From positions 1,302,001-1,366,000 of the forward strand of contig NZ_BSVA01000001.1 in NCBI RefSeq assembly GCF_030161875.1: a DNA stretch of 64,000 bases. Direction: 5' to 3'. The position numbers and the translations under genes are program-made. The DNA comes from Homoserinibacter gongjuensis. Lineage in GTDB: Bacteria; Actinomycetota; Actinomycetes; Actinomycetales; Microbacteriaceae. The notes beneath the pieces were generated by a model. It searched no databases, was not told where the DNA came from, and saw only the letters and a list, made by a program, of their open reading frames with translations. Shown here in pieces: positions 54,437 through 64,000 of this stretch; positions within the stretch are counted from its first letter, which is position 1; each line of letters starts with the position of its first letter.

Positions 54437-55367
54437 CCACCTCGAGCGAAGGCTCGTCGGGAAGCGCGAGCGTGAGGGCGGCGATCGCGATGTGCTCCTC
54501 GCGCTCGAGGTCATCGGACACCTGCCGCAAGCGCACCGCCACGACCGACTCCGCCTCGTCGTCGACGAGGTCGACGGCGGCGATGAGCAGCAGGCGGCCG
54601 GGCCCGACGAACTCGAGGTGCAGGAAGGTGATGCGCGAGATCGCGACGTGCAGCTGCACCTGCCGCAGCACCTCCTGGCGCACCGAGTCGGGCGGCGTCA
54701 TGCCGACGAGGAAACGGTGGTTGCGCTGGATGAGCAGCACGGCGACGACCGCGAGCAGCACGCCGATGAGGATCGATCCGACCCCGTCGAACGCCGCGAT
54801 GCCCGTGACCTCGTGCAGCGCGAGCGCGAGGGCCGCGATCGCGAGCCCGATGAGCGCCGCGATGTCTTCGAACACGATCGCGCGCAACGTGGAATTCGAG
54901 CCGTTGAGCACGTACTCGACGGGCGCCGTGCTGAGCCGCGACGTCTCGCGTCGCACCTGGCGCAGCGACTGCACGAGCGAGCCGCCTTCGAGCAGCGCCG
55001 CGACGCCCAGCACGATGTAACCGATCAGATAGTCGGTCGCCTCCTCCGGGGCGAACAGCTCGCGCACTCCCGTGACGATCGACAGCACCGCCCCGATCGT
55101 GAACAGCCCGAACGCGGCGAAGAGCGACCAGAAGTAGACGTCGCGGCCGAAGCCCAGCGGATGCGCGCGGTCGCGTTGCCGCCGCCCCGCGCGTTCCGCG
55201 ATCAGCAGGAACACCTCGTTGCCGGCATCCGCCCAGCTGTGCAGCGCCTCGGCCACGAGCGAGGCCGAGCCCGTGATGAGCGCCGCCGCGGTCTTGGCGA
55301 TCGCGACGGCGATGTTGGCGAGGAACGCGATGACGACCGCCATGGCCCCATTCTGCTCCGGCGTCAA
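54411..55367 (-). CDS. Cation diffusion facilitator (CDF) family transporter
   Basis: A 318-residue CDF protein with about six helices. The metal motif HSWADAGNE occurs after helix 2, and the second half has the helix-5 region FEDIAALIGLAIAALAL. The C-terminal cytoplasmic domain is short. It would export zinc or other divalent cations for protons. The TTG at 55367 (MTPEQNGAMAVV) matches the usual N-terminal length; ATG at 55343 is the alternative. Confidence 0.82.
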   Translation of the reverse strand: MTPEQNGAMAVVIAFLANIAVAIAKTAAALITGSASLVAEALHSWADAGNEVFLLIAERAGRRQRDRAHPLGFGRDVYFWSLFAAFGLFTIGAVLSIVTGVRELFAPEEATDYLIGYIVLGVAALLEGGSLVQSLRQVRRETSRLSTAPVEYVLNGSNSTLRAIVFEDIAALIGLAIAALALALHEVTGIAAFDGVGSILIGVLLAVVAVLLIQRNHRFLVGMTPPDSVRQEVLRQVQLHVAISRITFLHLEFVGPGRLLLIAAVDLVDDEAESVVAVRLRQVSDDLEREEHIAIAALTLALPDEPSLEVATTPPRSP

Positions 55368-55433
55368 CCCCGTGGCCCAGGCGCGGATGCCGACCTAGCG
55401 TGGCAGCACATCGACACCGCGAAGGAGACCGTC

Positions 55434-55640
55434 ATGTCGAACAACCATCTCCCGCCCGTGCCCCTCGTGCCCGGTTCCGACGACGATGCGGACTCGGCCG
55501 AGATGGAGGTCAGTGACGAGACCACGCTCGACCCCGACGTCGATCCCGACCAGGTCAACAGCGCCGAGGCCGACCGTCTGGCCTCGGGTGCCGAGGAGCG
55601 CGACAGCCTGCTCGGCGACGACCCGCTCGAGCTGCCGTAG
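55434..55640 (+). CDS. Small acidic protein, unknown
   Basis: A 68-residue acidic, Asp/Glu-rich protein without membrane segments (EMEVSDETTLDPDVDPDQVN; ERDSLLGDDPLELP). GGAG stands six bases before the ATG, and its codon use fits the surroundings, so it is probably real. No family recognised; convergent with the ROK gene. Confidence 0.55.
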   Translation: MSNNHLPPVPLVPGSDDDADSAEMEVSDETTLDPDVDPDQVNSAEADRLASGAEERDSLLGDDPLELP

Positions 55641-55645
55641 CGAGC

Positions 55646-56586
55646 TCAGCCGGCGTCGAGCGCGAGCACGCCCGCGCCGACGACGCACACCGCGTCGCCG
55701 AGGGCCGCGAGCTCGACGCGCACGGCGCGCGCGGCGGGCTCCATGGCGCCGTCGGCGACGATGCGGCGAACCGGATCGAGCACCTGCGCGCCGGAGCGGG
55801 TGACGCCCCCGCCGAGCACGACGACATCCGGCTCGACGATGTTCACGAGGTCGGTAACGGCCTGCCCGAGCAGTTCGACCGTCTCGGTCCAGATGGCCTG
55901 CGCGAGCGGGTCGCCGTCGGCGGCGGCGCGTGCGACCTGTTCGGCCGTCGCGGGCGCCACGAGTCGCGTCTCGAGATCGCCGACCGCGATGCGCTCGTCG
56001 GCGCGGCGGCCGATGAAGGTTCCGGAGGCGTAGGCCTCGAGGCAGCCGCGGCGGCCGCACAGGCACTCGCGTCCGCCGCGCACCACCGTGATGTGGCCGA
56101 ACTCGCCGCCGTTGCCGGCGGCTCCGCGGTGCAGGCGGCCGTCGAAGACGGCTCCGCCGCCGATGCCCGTCGAGATCGTGAGGTAGATCGAGGAGCGGCT
56201 GCCGCGCGCGGCGCCGTGCCGGTACTCGGCGAGCGCCGCGAGCGTCGCGTCGTTCTCGAGATAGGCCGGCAGCCCGTACGCCTCGGTGGCGAGCTGAACG
56301 ATCGGGATGTCGATCCAGCCCGGCAGGTGCAGCGGGTTCACGAGCACCCCCGCGGCAGCATCGAGGGGACCACCGCACGAGATGCCGACCGCCTCGACCC
56401 GACCCACGGCATCCGTCGCCTGGGCCATCGCGCGGCGCCCGAGCTCGAACAACCGGGGAGGATGACGTCCGGCCCCTGGTCGCGGTGGGTCGGCTCGACG
56501 GTGAAGCCGTGCACGGCGCCGTCGGAGGTCACGACTCCCGCTGCGAGCTTCGTGCCGCCGATGTCGAGGGCGAGCGCGGCGTCCAT
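55646..56586 (-). CDS. ROK-family sugar kinase (frame break at 56455-56458)
   Basis: A ROK kinase of about 313 residues: ALALDIGGTKLAAGVV (ATP loop), GISCGGPLDAAAGVL, ENDATLAALAEYRHG (catalytic Asp), STGIGGGAVFDGRL and the zinc motif CLCGRRGCLEAYASG. It phosphorylates glucose or a related hexose. The two parts join at 56455-56458 when the G4 is read as G5 (DVILPRLFELGRRAM). GGAG precedes ATG 56586. A single gene between two small genes. Confidence 0.85.
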
Positions 56587-56782
56587 GGGTCTCTCCTCGC
56601 TCGGCCGTCTGGGCAGCAATGTGGTAACGATGCCACACGATGATAAGCGACCGCGGGCCGACGGTGCAATGAGACCGCTTGCATGTTGCGTCGTGTCACG
56701 CAAGTGGGTCGCGGGAAGTGTTCCGGCATCCGATGCTCGGTGTGCAGCCTCACGGATCTGCAGCGTCATGAAGGAGACTCCC

Positions 56783-56967
56783 ATGCGGAATGCGCGCACT
56801 CCCCTCGCCGTCGGCATCGCACTCGCCGTCGCCGTGCCCGCGACCGTGCTCGTCACGAACATGCTCGACCGCCGACGTTCGCACGCGGGCGGAGGGCTGC
56901 CCGCACGGAGCGTGCCGACGTGGTCGCCCTCCCCGTGCCGCCGGAGCACCCTCATGCGCTGACGTAG
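56783..56967 (+). CDS. Small membrane protein, unknown (probable frame break at 56894-56896)
   Basis: About 61 residues with one predicted helix (PLAVGIALAVAVPATVLVT) and an Arg-rich segment after it (DRRRSHAGG). GGAG lies six bases before the ATG. The unshifted reading stops at 56962; restoring a G at 56894-56896 gives a smoother tail (TERADVVALPVPPEHPHALT) ending at 56967. Function unknown. Confidence 0.5.
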
Positions 56968-57009
56968 GGGCGCGCTGATGTACGGCGCGCTGGGGCGGCG
57001 CGACGGCGG

Positions 57010-57060
57010 GGTTTCGAGACGCGTATCGCTGCGCGATGCGCTCCTCAACCACCTGGGTGC
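57010..57060. repeat. Microbacteriaceae-type palindromic repeat, copy 2 (single arm)
   Basis: GGTTTCGAGACGCG to CTCCTCAACCACCTGGGTGC. The last 20 bases also occur in copy 1 at 26210-26234. Located between two convergent genes. Only one arm is present; it forms a smaller internal hairpin (GCGTATCGC/GCGATGCGC). Confidence 0.7.
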
Positions 57061-57071
57061 TGCGGCGGGCA

Positions 57072-58918
57072 TCACCCCGCGACGTCGACGAGCGCCTCCA
57101 CGTGCTGACCGAGGCGCAGCTCGCCGATCGTGACATCGAGCGCGACCCGCATCCGCCGGCCCGCCTCACCCGCCGTGACGGAGAACGTCACCTCGCGCTC
57201 CTCGCCGGCCGCGAGGGGCACGCTCGCAGTCGCGGGGGACGCCGTCCAGCCGTCGGGCACCACCGGGGTGAGCACGGCCTCCGCGTCGTACGCGTGCGGA
57301 TTGCGCACCGTCGCGCGGTAGTCGAGGACAGCGCCGGTAGCCGCAGTCGCCCGATACGGCGCGAGCCGGCACAGCACGCCGTCGGCACCGAGGTCGAGCT
57401 CGTCGAGCGGAAGCAGGTCATGGTGCAGCTCGTCGAGGTTGGCGCCCGCCTGCAGCAGGTACTCGAGGTAGCCTGCGTCGGTCGTACGCGGCTCCCAGTG
57501 ACCGCTGAGCAACAACCCGGGCGCGACGCGCTGGTAGAGCTTCGCGCTCGCGACGTAGTCGCCGAGCCGGAATCGGTTGCGGTACTGGTAGTTCAGGATC
57601 TCGCGGCGCTCGCCCGGCACGCCGAGGTTCTCCTGCTGGTCACCGGTGAACATGACGGTCACCCCGTCGACGCGCACCTCGAAGGCCGCCGCGAAGAGCG
57701 TGTGGCCCGGCTGGTCGTGCACGGTGATCTCGTACTCGTTCCAGCGCACCGTCTCGCCGAGCGGCAGCGAGCGGTCGACCACGATCGGCTCGTACCACTG
57801 ACACGGCAGGTCGTGCTCCCAGGGGTCGGCGAGTACGGGCGCGACGTGCTCCGGCGCCCAGATCTCGGTTCCCTCGACATCGCGCAAGAGCGGCATCCCC
57901 GCGACGTGATCGTCGTGGTAGTGGGTCGCGAGCACGGCCGAGATGCGGGTCACGCCGAACTGCTGCTTGAGCGCGGGCAGCGAGGCGAGCCACGGCCGTC
58001 GGCTCGCGCGGTCCTGCCCGGTCGGCAGGCCCGTCGTCATGTCGTAGCCGTAGTCGATCAGCAGCGCCTCGCCGGTCTGCGAGAGCAGCACGTAGCTGCA
58101 CGACAGGCTCGAGCGGTTGAGCAGCAGGTGGTCGGTGAGCTGCACGTACGGATGCCGCAGCCGGTCGACGAGGTCCCAGTCGTGCCAGCGGCGTGAGTCG
58201 ACGTAGGCGTTCATGCGTTCGGCCAGCAGCGACAGCGCGCCGTCCGCATCCGCCATGGGCGCGCCGTGCGAGGGCAGCAGGCGGTCGGGATGCTCGTCGC
58301 CGAGCAGGTGGCAGCTGAGCACGGCCATCGCGGGGCCCTCGGTCGCGGTGTAGCTCCACTGCGTCGCCGCAAGCGACCACACCTTGCCGGGCGCGTAGAT
58401 GAGGTCGCCCGTGAAGGCGAGACGCTCGCCGTCGCGGTCGAGCAGATAGCTCACCGAGCCGACGGTGTGGCCCGGGGTCGGGATGGCGCACAGCGTGATG
58501 CCGCCCGCGTGGAACCAGCGGTACTCGGGCACCGTCGCGTAGACCGGCACCGGCTCGAGCAGCGAGAAGCGGTCCTGCCGCAGGTTGTAGTCGTTGTCGA
58601 GCTGCCGGGTGGCCCACATCTCGTCGACGTGGGCGAACAGGTCGACCTCGACGGGGGCACGTGGATGTGCGCGCCGTGCTCGACCGCGCGCGGTAGGCCC
58701 TGCCCCTGATCGCGGTGATGGTGGGTCATGACGACGTCGGTGATGCGGTCGACGCCGAGCTCGGCCAGGTGATCGAGCACCGCTCCCGCGCCGAAATCGA
58801 TCGTGATCGCGGTGCGCGCCCCGTCATCCGCCGGCTCGTCGGCGATCACCAGGTAGACGTTGCAGGTGTCGGGCACGAGCCAGACGCCCCGGGCGATCTC
58901 GCGTGGTGCCGTGCTCAT
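57072..58918 (-). CDS. Tandem metallo-beta-lactamase-fold protein with C-terminal beta domain (frame break at 58653-58657)
   Basis: About 615 residues with two MBL-fold units: the first carries VVMTHHHRDQGQGL and ICAIPTPGHTVGSV-like LCAIPTPGHTVGSV with FTGDLIYAPG, the second VLATHYHDDHVAGM, HDQPGHTLFAA and MFTGDQQEN, then LLSGHWEP. A final 90-residue beta domain (NPHAYDAEAVLTPVVPDGW in part) resembles NEW3/Ig-like domains of glycosidases. Both metal sites look complete. The N-terminal part joins at 58653-58657 if the G5 is G6 (HVPPVEVDLFAHV). Co-translated with the upstream glycosidase (ATGA). Function unknown; perhaps a lactonase or phosphodiesterase acting on the sugar product. Confidence 0.75.
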
Positions 58919-60779
58919 GCTCGCGCCTCCCGGTAGGCCTGCCAGCTCGCGGCGACGGCGTCGAGGTCCGCGCCCTGGATGCGCTCGCCGCTGTTGTCGA
59001 TCGCCTCGACGTAGTAGAGGGCGGGCACACCGTAGCGCGGCTGGGCGGCGATGTAGGCGAGCCACGACGCGCGATCCGGCATCGGCCACTGGTCGGTGTC
59101 GATGAGGTGGTCGGGCAGCACGCGTGAGGCGATGCCGTGGCGCAACTCGAGCTGATCGGTCACCGGCACCGGTTCGCGGTGCACGTCGCGCTCGGTCACG
59201 TCGTTGAGGCGCACCATATCGCACACATCGCCGAACGAGGGATGCACGGCGTGCGCCACGAGCAGCGCGTCGGGTTTGGTCTCGCGTGCGGCGGTGGCGA
59301 TCGTCTCGAGCAGCAGATGAACGGCCGCGATGCCCCACACGCCATCGGTTCCGGTCAGGCTCGCGCCGCTCGGGCCGCGCTGGGTGAAGTCGATCTTGAA
59401 GCCGTCGGCGTCGAGCCCGTCGGGGCCGAGCAGGTGCCGCACGATGCCCGCGAGGCGGGCGCGGTATCCCGGATGCCCGGCATCCACCGTCACCGGGTCC
59501 CCCACCGCGTTGCGCACGCATTCCTCGGCGGGGATGCCCTCGGCATCCCACGCCTTCCACCACAGCAGCACCTTGCGACCTGCCGCGTGCTGCGCGTCGA
59601 TCCAGCCACGCAGGTCGGGCCACTTCTCGGTGTCGACCTCACCCGTGCCGTACGCCGCCTGCCAGCGGTCGTCGATGACGATCGTGCCGGGGTCGACGGC
59701 GTGGGCATCGAGCCGGGCCAGGAAGGCGTCGTAGACCTCCTGCCGGGCGAAGTCGGGTGCGGCGCGCACCGTGGCCACGTCGTCCTCGACGGACATGAGG
59801 GCGCCGGTCGCGGCATCCGGATCGTCGTGGTGCAGTCGGTGCGCGGCGCGCGCGCACTGGGCGCCCCAGCCGCAGAACAGGGGCTCGTGCCACCAGTCGG
59901 CGGCGGCCCGAGGCGCGGGTGCGAAGCCGTGGGATGCCAGATCGTCGCGGTAGGCCTCGAGCACCCCCAACCCGTCTCGGCGGGGCGCAGCACGACGGTC
60001 GGCGAGACCCACTCGCCCCAGACGGGCGTGTGCCCCTCGTAGTCGAGCTGCAGCAGGAAGCCGCCGTCGAGCGGGGAGTAGCGCATGGCCGTCATGGTGA
60101 GCTCGTCCACCGGCGCGCGCAGCCACATGCCGAGCCAGTCGCCGCCCGGCGCGCGCGTGGCCCCGGTCGGCGCCTCGCGTGAGAGGCCGAAGGCGAGAGG
60201 CGGAGGCGAGAAGACCGCGTTCAGGCGTCCGGCATCCGCGTCGCCCACGACACCGAGCACGGCGGGGGAGCTCGACGGGCGCACGAACTGCACGGGCTCG
60301 GTCGCGGCCGGGGCGAGCACGCCGGCGAAGCGGATGTCGGAGCGGAACACGCCGCTCGCCGCGTTGGGCATGGCGCCGGTTCCCCCGAAGAGCGTGACAT
60401 CGGCGAGAGACCCGGTGCCCTCGAGTTCGAGGCGCACCTCGATCGCATCCGCCGTGCACCGCAGAACAAGATCGCGCCGCAACCAGACGCTGCTGCGCGC
60501 GACCACGCGGAGTTCGACCGCCTCGTCCTGCTCGTCGGCGTCGATGCGCTCGATGTGCACGGTGTCGTCGGACGCGAGGCGGGTGTGCGCGGATGCGAGC
60601 AGGCTCAGGTACGACCAGGGCTCGCCGTCGGGGTCACTGAGGATCGCGACCGGGGCACGGAAGAGGGCGGCGGTCGTGTCGGGGATCTCGAGCCGGTAGC
60701 CGGCGGCGCGCACGGCGAGGCGCGTTCCGGACCGCTCGACATCGACGGCCCGCGCCGTCGTCGGGTCGGCGTAAGGCAT
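58915..60779 (-). CDS. Glycoside hydrolase, clan GH-D-like (frame break at 59964-59968)
   Basis: About 621 residues: an N-terminal beta-sandwich of 300 residues and a C-terminal TIM barrel. IVIDDRWQAAYGTG, KVLLWWKAWDAEGIP, ADGFKIDFTQRGPSG (probable nucleophile Asp) and SWLAYIAAQPRYGVPALYY in parts resemble GH31/GH36-type alpha-glycosidases. No signal peptide. The two parts join at 59964-59968 when the C5 is C6 (ETGWGVLEAYRDDL). A LacI operator lies 15 bases before the start, so the gene is probably induced by a sugar. It overlaps the MBL gene. Confidence 0.78.
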
Positions 60780-60793
60780 GGGCCCATCGTATC

Positions 60794-60807
60794 TGAGATC
60801 GTTCCCA
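60794..60807. promoter_or_regulatory. LacI-type operator TGAGATCGTTCCCA
   Basis: A 14-bp imperfect palindrome with central CG, between the lacI stop (60851) and the glycosidase start (60779). It is probably the site of the LacI regulator encoded just upstream. Confidence 0.5.
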
Positions 60808-60850
60808 GAAAGGAGTACCACCCGGGATCCAGGCCCGGGTGCCGGATGGG

Positions 60851-61873
60851 TCAGTGGGCGGGGCGTGCCGTCGAGTCACGGCGGGCGAAGCCGGCCGACA
60901 GGGTCACGGTCTTGGGCGCAGCCTCCGGTGCTGCGAGTCGCGCGAGCAGCTGGTCGACGGCCGTGCGGCCCAACTCGGCGGCATCCTGGGTGACCGCCGT
61001 CACGCCGGGCGTCACCATGCTCATCCACGGGGCGTCGTCGAAGGCCACGAGGCTGAGGTCGTCGGGGATCGTGAGGCCGAGCCGCGTCGCCGCACGCCAG
61101 ACGCCTTCGGCCAGCAGGTTGTTCGCCGCGAAAACCGCTGTCGGGCGATCGTCGGCCGAGAGGAGCTTCGTCGCGACCCGCTGGGCGGCCTCGGCGTCCC
61201 ATCCCGCGGCGACGACGAGGCTCGGGTCGACGGCGACGCCGGCCGCGTTCAACGCGTCCGCGAAACCGGCGCGGCGCTCCTGTCCGGTCGTCCAGTCAGT
61301 CTCGTCGATCGCGAGGGCGATGCGGCGGTGGCCGAGGCTCAACAGGTGCTCGGTCGTGGTGCGTGCGGCGTGGCGGTTGTCGATGACCACGGCATCCGTG
61401 CTGCCGAACACGCGGTCGACCTCCACCACGGGAACGCGCTGGCGCTGCAGGAAGGCGACGGCGTCGCCCGCGACCGGCGTGAGCACGACGCCCGCGACCC
61501 GGGACGCGACGAACGCGCGCGCGGCCTCCAGCTCATCCTCGGGGCTGCCCCCGTCGTCGACGAGCAGCATCGTGTAACCGGCGCGGCGGGCGCGCTCGCC
61601 GGCGCCGAAGGCCAGGTCGGCGTAGAAGGCGTTGCGCAGGTCGGAGACGATGACGCCGATCACCCGGCTCGAGCGCTGCTTGAGGCTGCGCGCTGTCGCA
61701 TCGACGACGTAGCCGAGATCGTCGGCTGCCTTGCGCACGCGCTGACGCACCGGTTCGGCGACATATCCGGTGCCCGCGAGGGCGCGCGATGCGGTCGAGC
61801 GCGACACCCCGGCCCGTTCCGCGACCTCTTTGATCGTCACGCGTCCGGGGATCGGGTGCTCGGATGCGCCCAT
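60851..61873 (-). CDS. LacI-family transcriptional regulator
   Basis: A 340-residue LacI regulator. Helix-turn-helix with hinge: VTIKEVAERAGVSRSTASRA, DLGYVVDATARSLKQR. The sensor domain has VIGVIVSDLRNAFYADLAFG, VVIDNRHAARTTTEHLLSLGH (in part) and LSLVAFDDAPWMSM. It precedes the glycosidase and MBL genes on the same strand with a 71-base gap carrying the operator, so it likely controls them in response to the released sugar. Confidence 0.88.
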   Translation of the reverse strand: MGASEHPIPGRVTIKEVAERAGVSRSTASRALAGTGYVAEPVRQRVRKAADDLGYVVDATARSLKQRSSRVIGVIVSDLRNAFYADLAFGAGERARRAGYTMLLVDDGGSPEDELEAARAFVASRVAGVVLTPVAGDAVAFLQRQRVPVVEVDRVFGSTDAVVIDNRHAARTTTEHLLSLGHRRIALAIDETDWTTGQERRAGFADALNAAGVAVDPSLVVAAGWDAEAAQRVATKLLSADDRPTAVFAANNLLAEGVWRAATRLGLTIPDDLSLVAFDDAPWMSMVTPGVTAVTQDAAELGRTAVDQLLARLAAPEAAPKTVTLSAGFARRDSTARPAH

Positions 61874-61948
61874 GCGCTGCTCCCTCCCGTGTGGCGCCCG
61901 CGGCGGACGGGCTGGGACGCCAGCCTAGCGGGCGATCCCCGCGGCGCC

Positions 61949-62043
61949 GGTTTCGAGACGCGCCGCCGCTGCGCGCCGCCGCTCCTCAACCCGCTGAGTG
62001 GCAGGTGGTTGAGGAGCGCCGCGCAGCGCCGCGTCTCGAAACC
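61949..62043. repeat. Microbacteriaceae-type palindromic repeat, copy 3 (inverted pair)
   Basis: The left arm (61949-61991: GGTTTCGAGACGCG to CTCCTCAACC) and right arm (62007-62043: GGTTGAGGAGCGCC to GTCTCGAAACC) face each other around a 15-base loop. It lies between the ABC exporter stop and the lacI start and probably ends exporter transcription. Confidence 0.78.
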
Positions 62044-62059
62044 GCCTGCAGCAGCGCCC

Positions 62060-63837
62060 TCACAACTGCTGCGCCCGCACGAGCCGGGCGTACAGGCCGT
62101 CCGCGTGCACGAGCTCCTCGTGCGGACCGACCTCCACCACGCGCCCGTGCTCGAGCACGACGATGCGGTCGGCCGAGCGGATGGTGCTCAGCCGATGCGC
62201 CACGACGAGCGTCGTGCGCCCTGCCCGCAGGCGCTCGAGCGCCTCCTGCACGGCCGATTCCGACTCCGAATCGAGCGCCGAGGTCGCTTCATCCAGCAGC
62301 AGCACGCGGGGGTCTCGGATGAGGGCGCGCGCGATCGCGAGCCGCTGGCGCTGGCCCCCGACATCCGGGCGCCGCGCTGGCCGACCACCGTGTCCCACCC
62401 GTCGGGCAGCGACTCGATGAGCTCCCACGCGTTCGCGTCACGCAGCGCCTGCTCGAGCTGCTCGTCGGGCACCGCGGGCAGACCGTAGGTGACGTTCTCG
62501 CGGATCGACCCCTCGAACATCACCGACTCCTGCGGCACGACCGAGAAGAAGCTCCGCACCTGGCGAAGGTCGAGCCCCGCCATGTCGCGCCCGTCGAGCA
62601 GGATGCGGCCGCGCGTCGGGCGCACGAAGCCGAGCACGAGGTTGAGCATCGTCGACTTGCCCGAGCCGCTCGGGCCGACGAACGCGACCGTCTCGCCGCG
62701 CTCGATCTGCAGGTCGACGTCGTCGAGGGCGAGGAGGCGATCGCCGGGATACGCGAAGCCCACGTGTTCGAGGCGGATGACGCCCTCCACAGCCTCCACC
62801 GTCGCCTTGCCCTGGTTGAGCTCGAGGTCGGGATCCTCGAGCACCTCGGCGATCGAGCGCACCGACTCACGGCCGCGGGCGAGTGTGGGAGCCAGGTTCA
62901 ACAGCATGACGATGGCATTGGTGAGGATCGTGAAGTACGAGCTCAGCAGCACGACCTGCCCCGGCGTGATGTCGAGCAGCCCCGAGAGCGAGGCGAAGGC
63001 GGCGGCGCACAGGCAGAACATCGTGAGCAGCTGGAACATGAGCCACGAGACGGCGCCGAAGCGGCCGTTGAGCTGATCGAGCAGGTGGGCGGCGTCACGC
63101 ACGTCCTCGACGCTGTCGACGACCCGTCGGGCGGCGACCTGCTCGAGACCGTGCGCGCGCGTCACCGGCATGAGCGTGGCCATCTCGCCGACGCGCGCCG
63201 AGAAGCCCTCCATACGGTGCCGGAACGCCTCGTTGCGCCGATGCGAGACGCGGCGCACCGCGACGACCAGCCCGACGCCGACCGGGATCGTGAGGGCGAA
63301 GACGGCGATAAAGGCGGGCACCTGGATGGCGGTCATGGTGACCGCGCCGATGAGGATGCAGATGCCCGACATGATCGGGGCGAACGAGCCCTGCAGCATC
63401 TGCTCGATGTTCTCGACGTCGCGCACGACCTTGGTCTGGATGACGGCCGAGCTCTTGCGGGTGTGGAAGCCGATCGAGAGGTTCTGCAGCCGCTCGACGA
63501 GGGCGTTGCGCAGGTCGGCGCCCACCTGGCGGAAGACGTGACTCCACTGGTCGTTGTAGAAGATGCCGACGGGGTAGTTCTGGCCGAGCACGAGCGCCGC
63601 GGCGAGGGCGTAGAGGCCGAGCGTCTGCACCGAGCCGCGGCTCGCGACGACGTCGATGACGGCACCCGTGATGACCGGCAGCAGCCACTGCGGGCTGTCC
63701 TTGATGACATACGCCGGGATGATCAACAGCATCCGCCGCCGGTGCCGGAGCACGAGGCTCAGCAGGCTGCGCATCGGCGGCCGCTGCGTCGGCAGGGTGA
63801 TCGGCGCGGTGTGGTCCTCGGGTGGGCGTGCGGTCAT
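62060..63837 (-). CDS. ABC transporter, exporter type, fused membrane and ATPase domains (frame break at 62355-62359)
   Basis: About 592 residues: six-helix membrane domain (1-320; helices near [42 protein letters not shown]) and an ATPase domain with Walker [17 protein letters not shown]-loop [13 protein letters not shown], signature [15 protein letters not shown], Walker [15 protein letters not shown] and VVAHRLSTI. The signature spans the break; reading C6 instead of C5 at 62355-62359 restores SGGQRQ. Such half-transporters export lipids, drugs or peptides as dimers. The start overlaps the preceding gene stop by ATGA. Confidence 0.86.
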
Positions 63838-64000
63838 CCCGCGTCCGCCTCCCGCGCGATCAGGTCCTCGGCGGCCAGCAGCAGCACGCCCGCCGACCAG
63901 GCGTGCGAGAGGGTCAGCATCATGCCCTTCGGTTGGAAGCACTCGGTCTGGTAGTAGCGCTCGGTGATCATGCCGCGGTAGGCGTTCAGCTCGCCGTCGT
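63834..64000 (-). CDS. Unknown protein, C-terminal end only (runs off window)
   Basis: Only the last 54 or so residues are visible (YRGMITERYYQTECFQPKGM, LTLSHAWSAGVLLLAAEDLI, then stop). The SHAWSAG motif is seen near the C-terminus of some six-hairpin glycosidases such as rhamnosidases and debranching enzymes, so this may be a glycoside hydrolase; too little is present to be sure. It overlaps the ABC exporter start by ATGA and is therefore its operon partner. Confidence 0.5.
   Translation of the reverse strand, partial: DGELNAYRGMITERYYQTECFQPKGMMLTLSHAWSAGVLLLAAEDLIAREADAG

Noticed and set aside
1-64000. CRISPR array, prophage, insertion sequence, tRNA or rRNA
   Set aside because: No regularly spaced direct repeats, transposase, phage structural gene, tRNA cloverleaf or rRNA sequence was seen on either strand.

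Overview
This is a very GC-rich window with short intergenic gaps and many 4-base ATGA/GTGA gene overlaps. It carries LacI-, DeoR-, GntR- and IclR-type regulators and several ABC sugar transporters with lipoprotein binding proteins. This fits a free-living actinobacterium, most likely of the family Microbacteriaceae (inferred from gene style and a palindromic repeat containing GGTTTCGAGACGC and CTCCTCAACC; not proven). No rRNA, tRNA, CRISPR array, insertion sequence or replication origin was seen.

A technical point governs the whole annotation. About 25 protein genes are broken by single-base frame changes, and nearly all lie in runs of 3-5 G or C where restoring one base gives back a normal family sequence. 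This looks like homopolymer under-calling in the assembly, not real decay. Such genes are given here as whole CDSs, with the position of each break.

Layout. 1-10.4 kb: glycoside-use locus with two DUF2804 genes, a GH2 glycosidase, an MFS transporter, an aldehyde dehydrogenase, a LacI regulator and an ABC sugar importer, tied together by matching LacI-type operators. 10.6-21.4 kb: GntR and SorC regulators, an acyl-CoA operon (MaoC hydratase, CoA-transferase, glutaryl-CoA-dehydrogenase-like enzyme), a divergent acyl-CoA dehydrogenase and SDR, glpD-glpK, and a thiolase with an internal deletion. 21.5-22.8 kb: small operon of uracil-DNA-glycosylase family, DUF488 and DUF2945 proteins. 23.0-35.4 kb: DeoR-controlled sugar locus with GH4 glycosidase, class II aldolase, amidohydrolase, ABC importer, SIS isomerase/deaminase, two PfkB kinases and a secreted lipoprotein. 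Together these look like a galactosamine/tagatose-phosphate type pathway.

35.4-38.1 kb: an island of visibly lower GC with a two-gene module, a GNAT-PIN-GNAT-PUA-like multidomain protein overlapping an ASCH-domain protein. It is the best candidate for a poorly described system (RNA-targeting toxin/defence or RNA-acetylation control). 38.2-53.1 kb: a catabolic block (SDR, HpcH aldolase, cupin, BKACE enzyme, DUF6282 hydrolase, polyamine-type ABC importer, cyclase, aldehyde dehydrogenase, iron alcohol dehydrogenase) with three IclR regulators. 53.1-56.97 kb: conserved hypothetical protein, SRPBCC-ArsR pair with three operator-like repeats, CDF cation exporter, ROK kinase and small proteins. 57-64 kb: a LacI-controlled operon of a GH-D-like glycosidase and a tandem metallo-beta-lactamase-fold protein, an ABC exporter, and the end of another gene.
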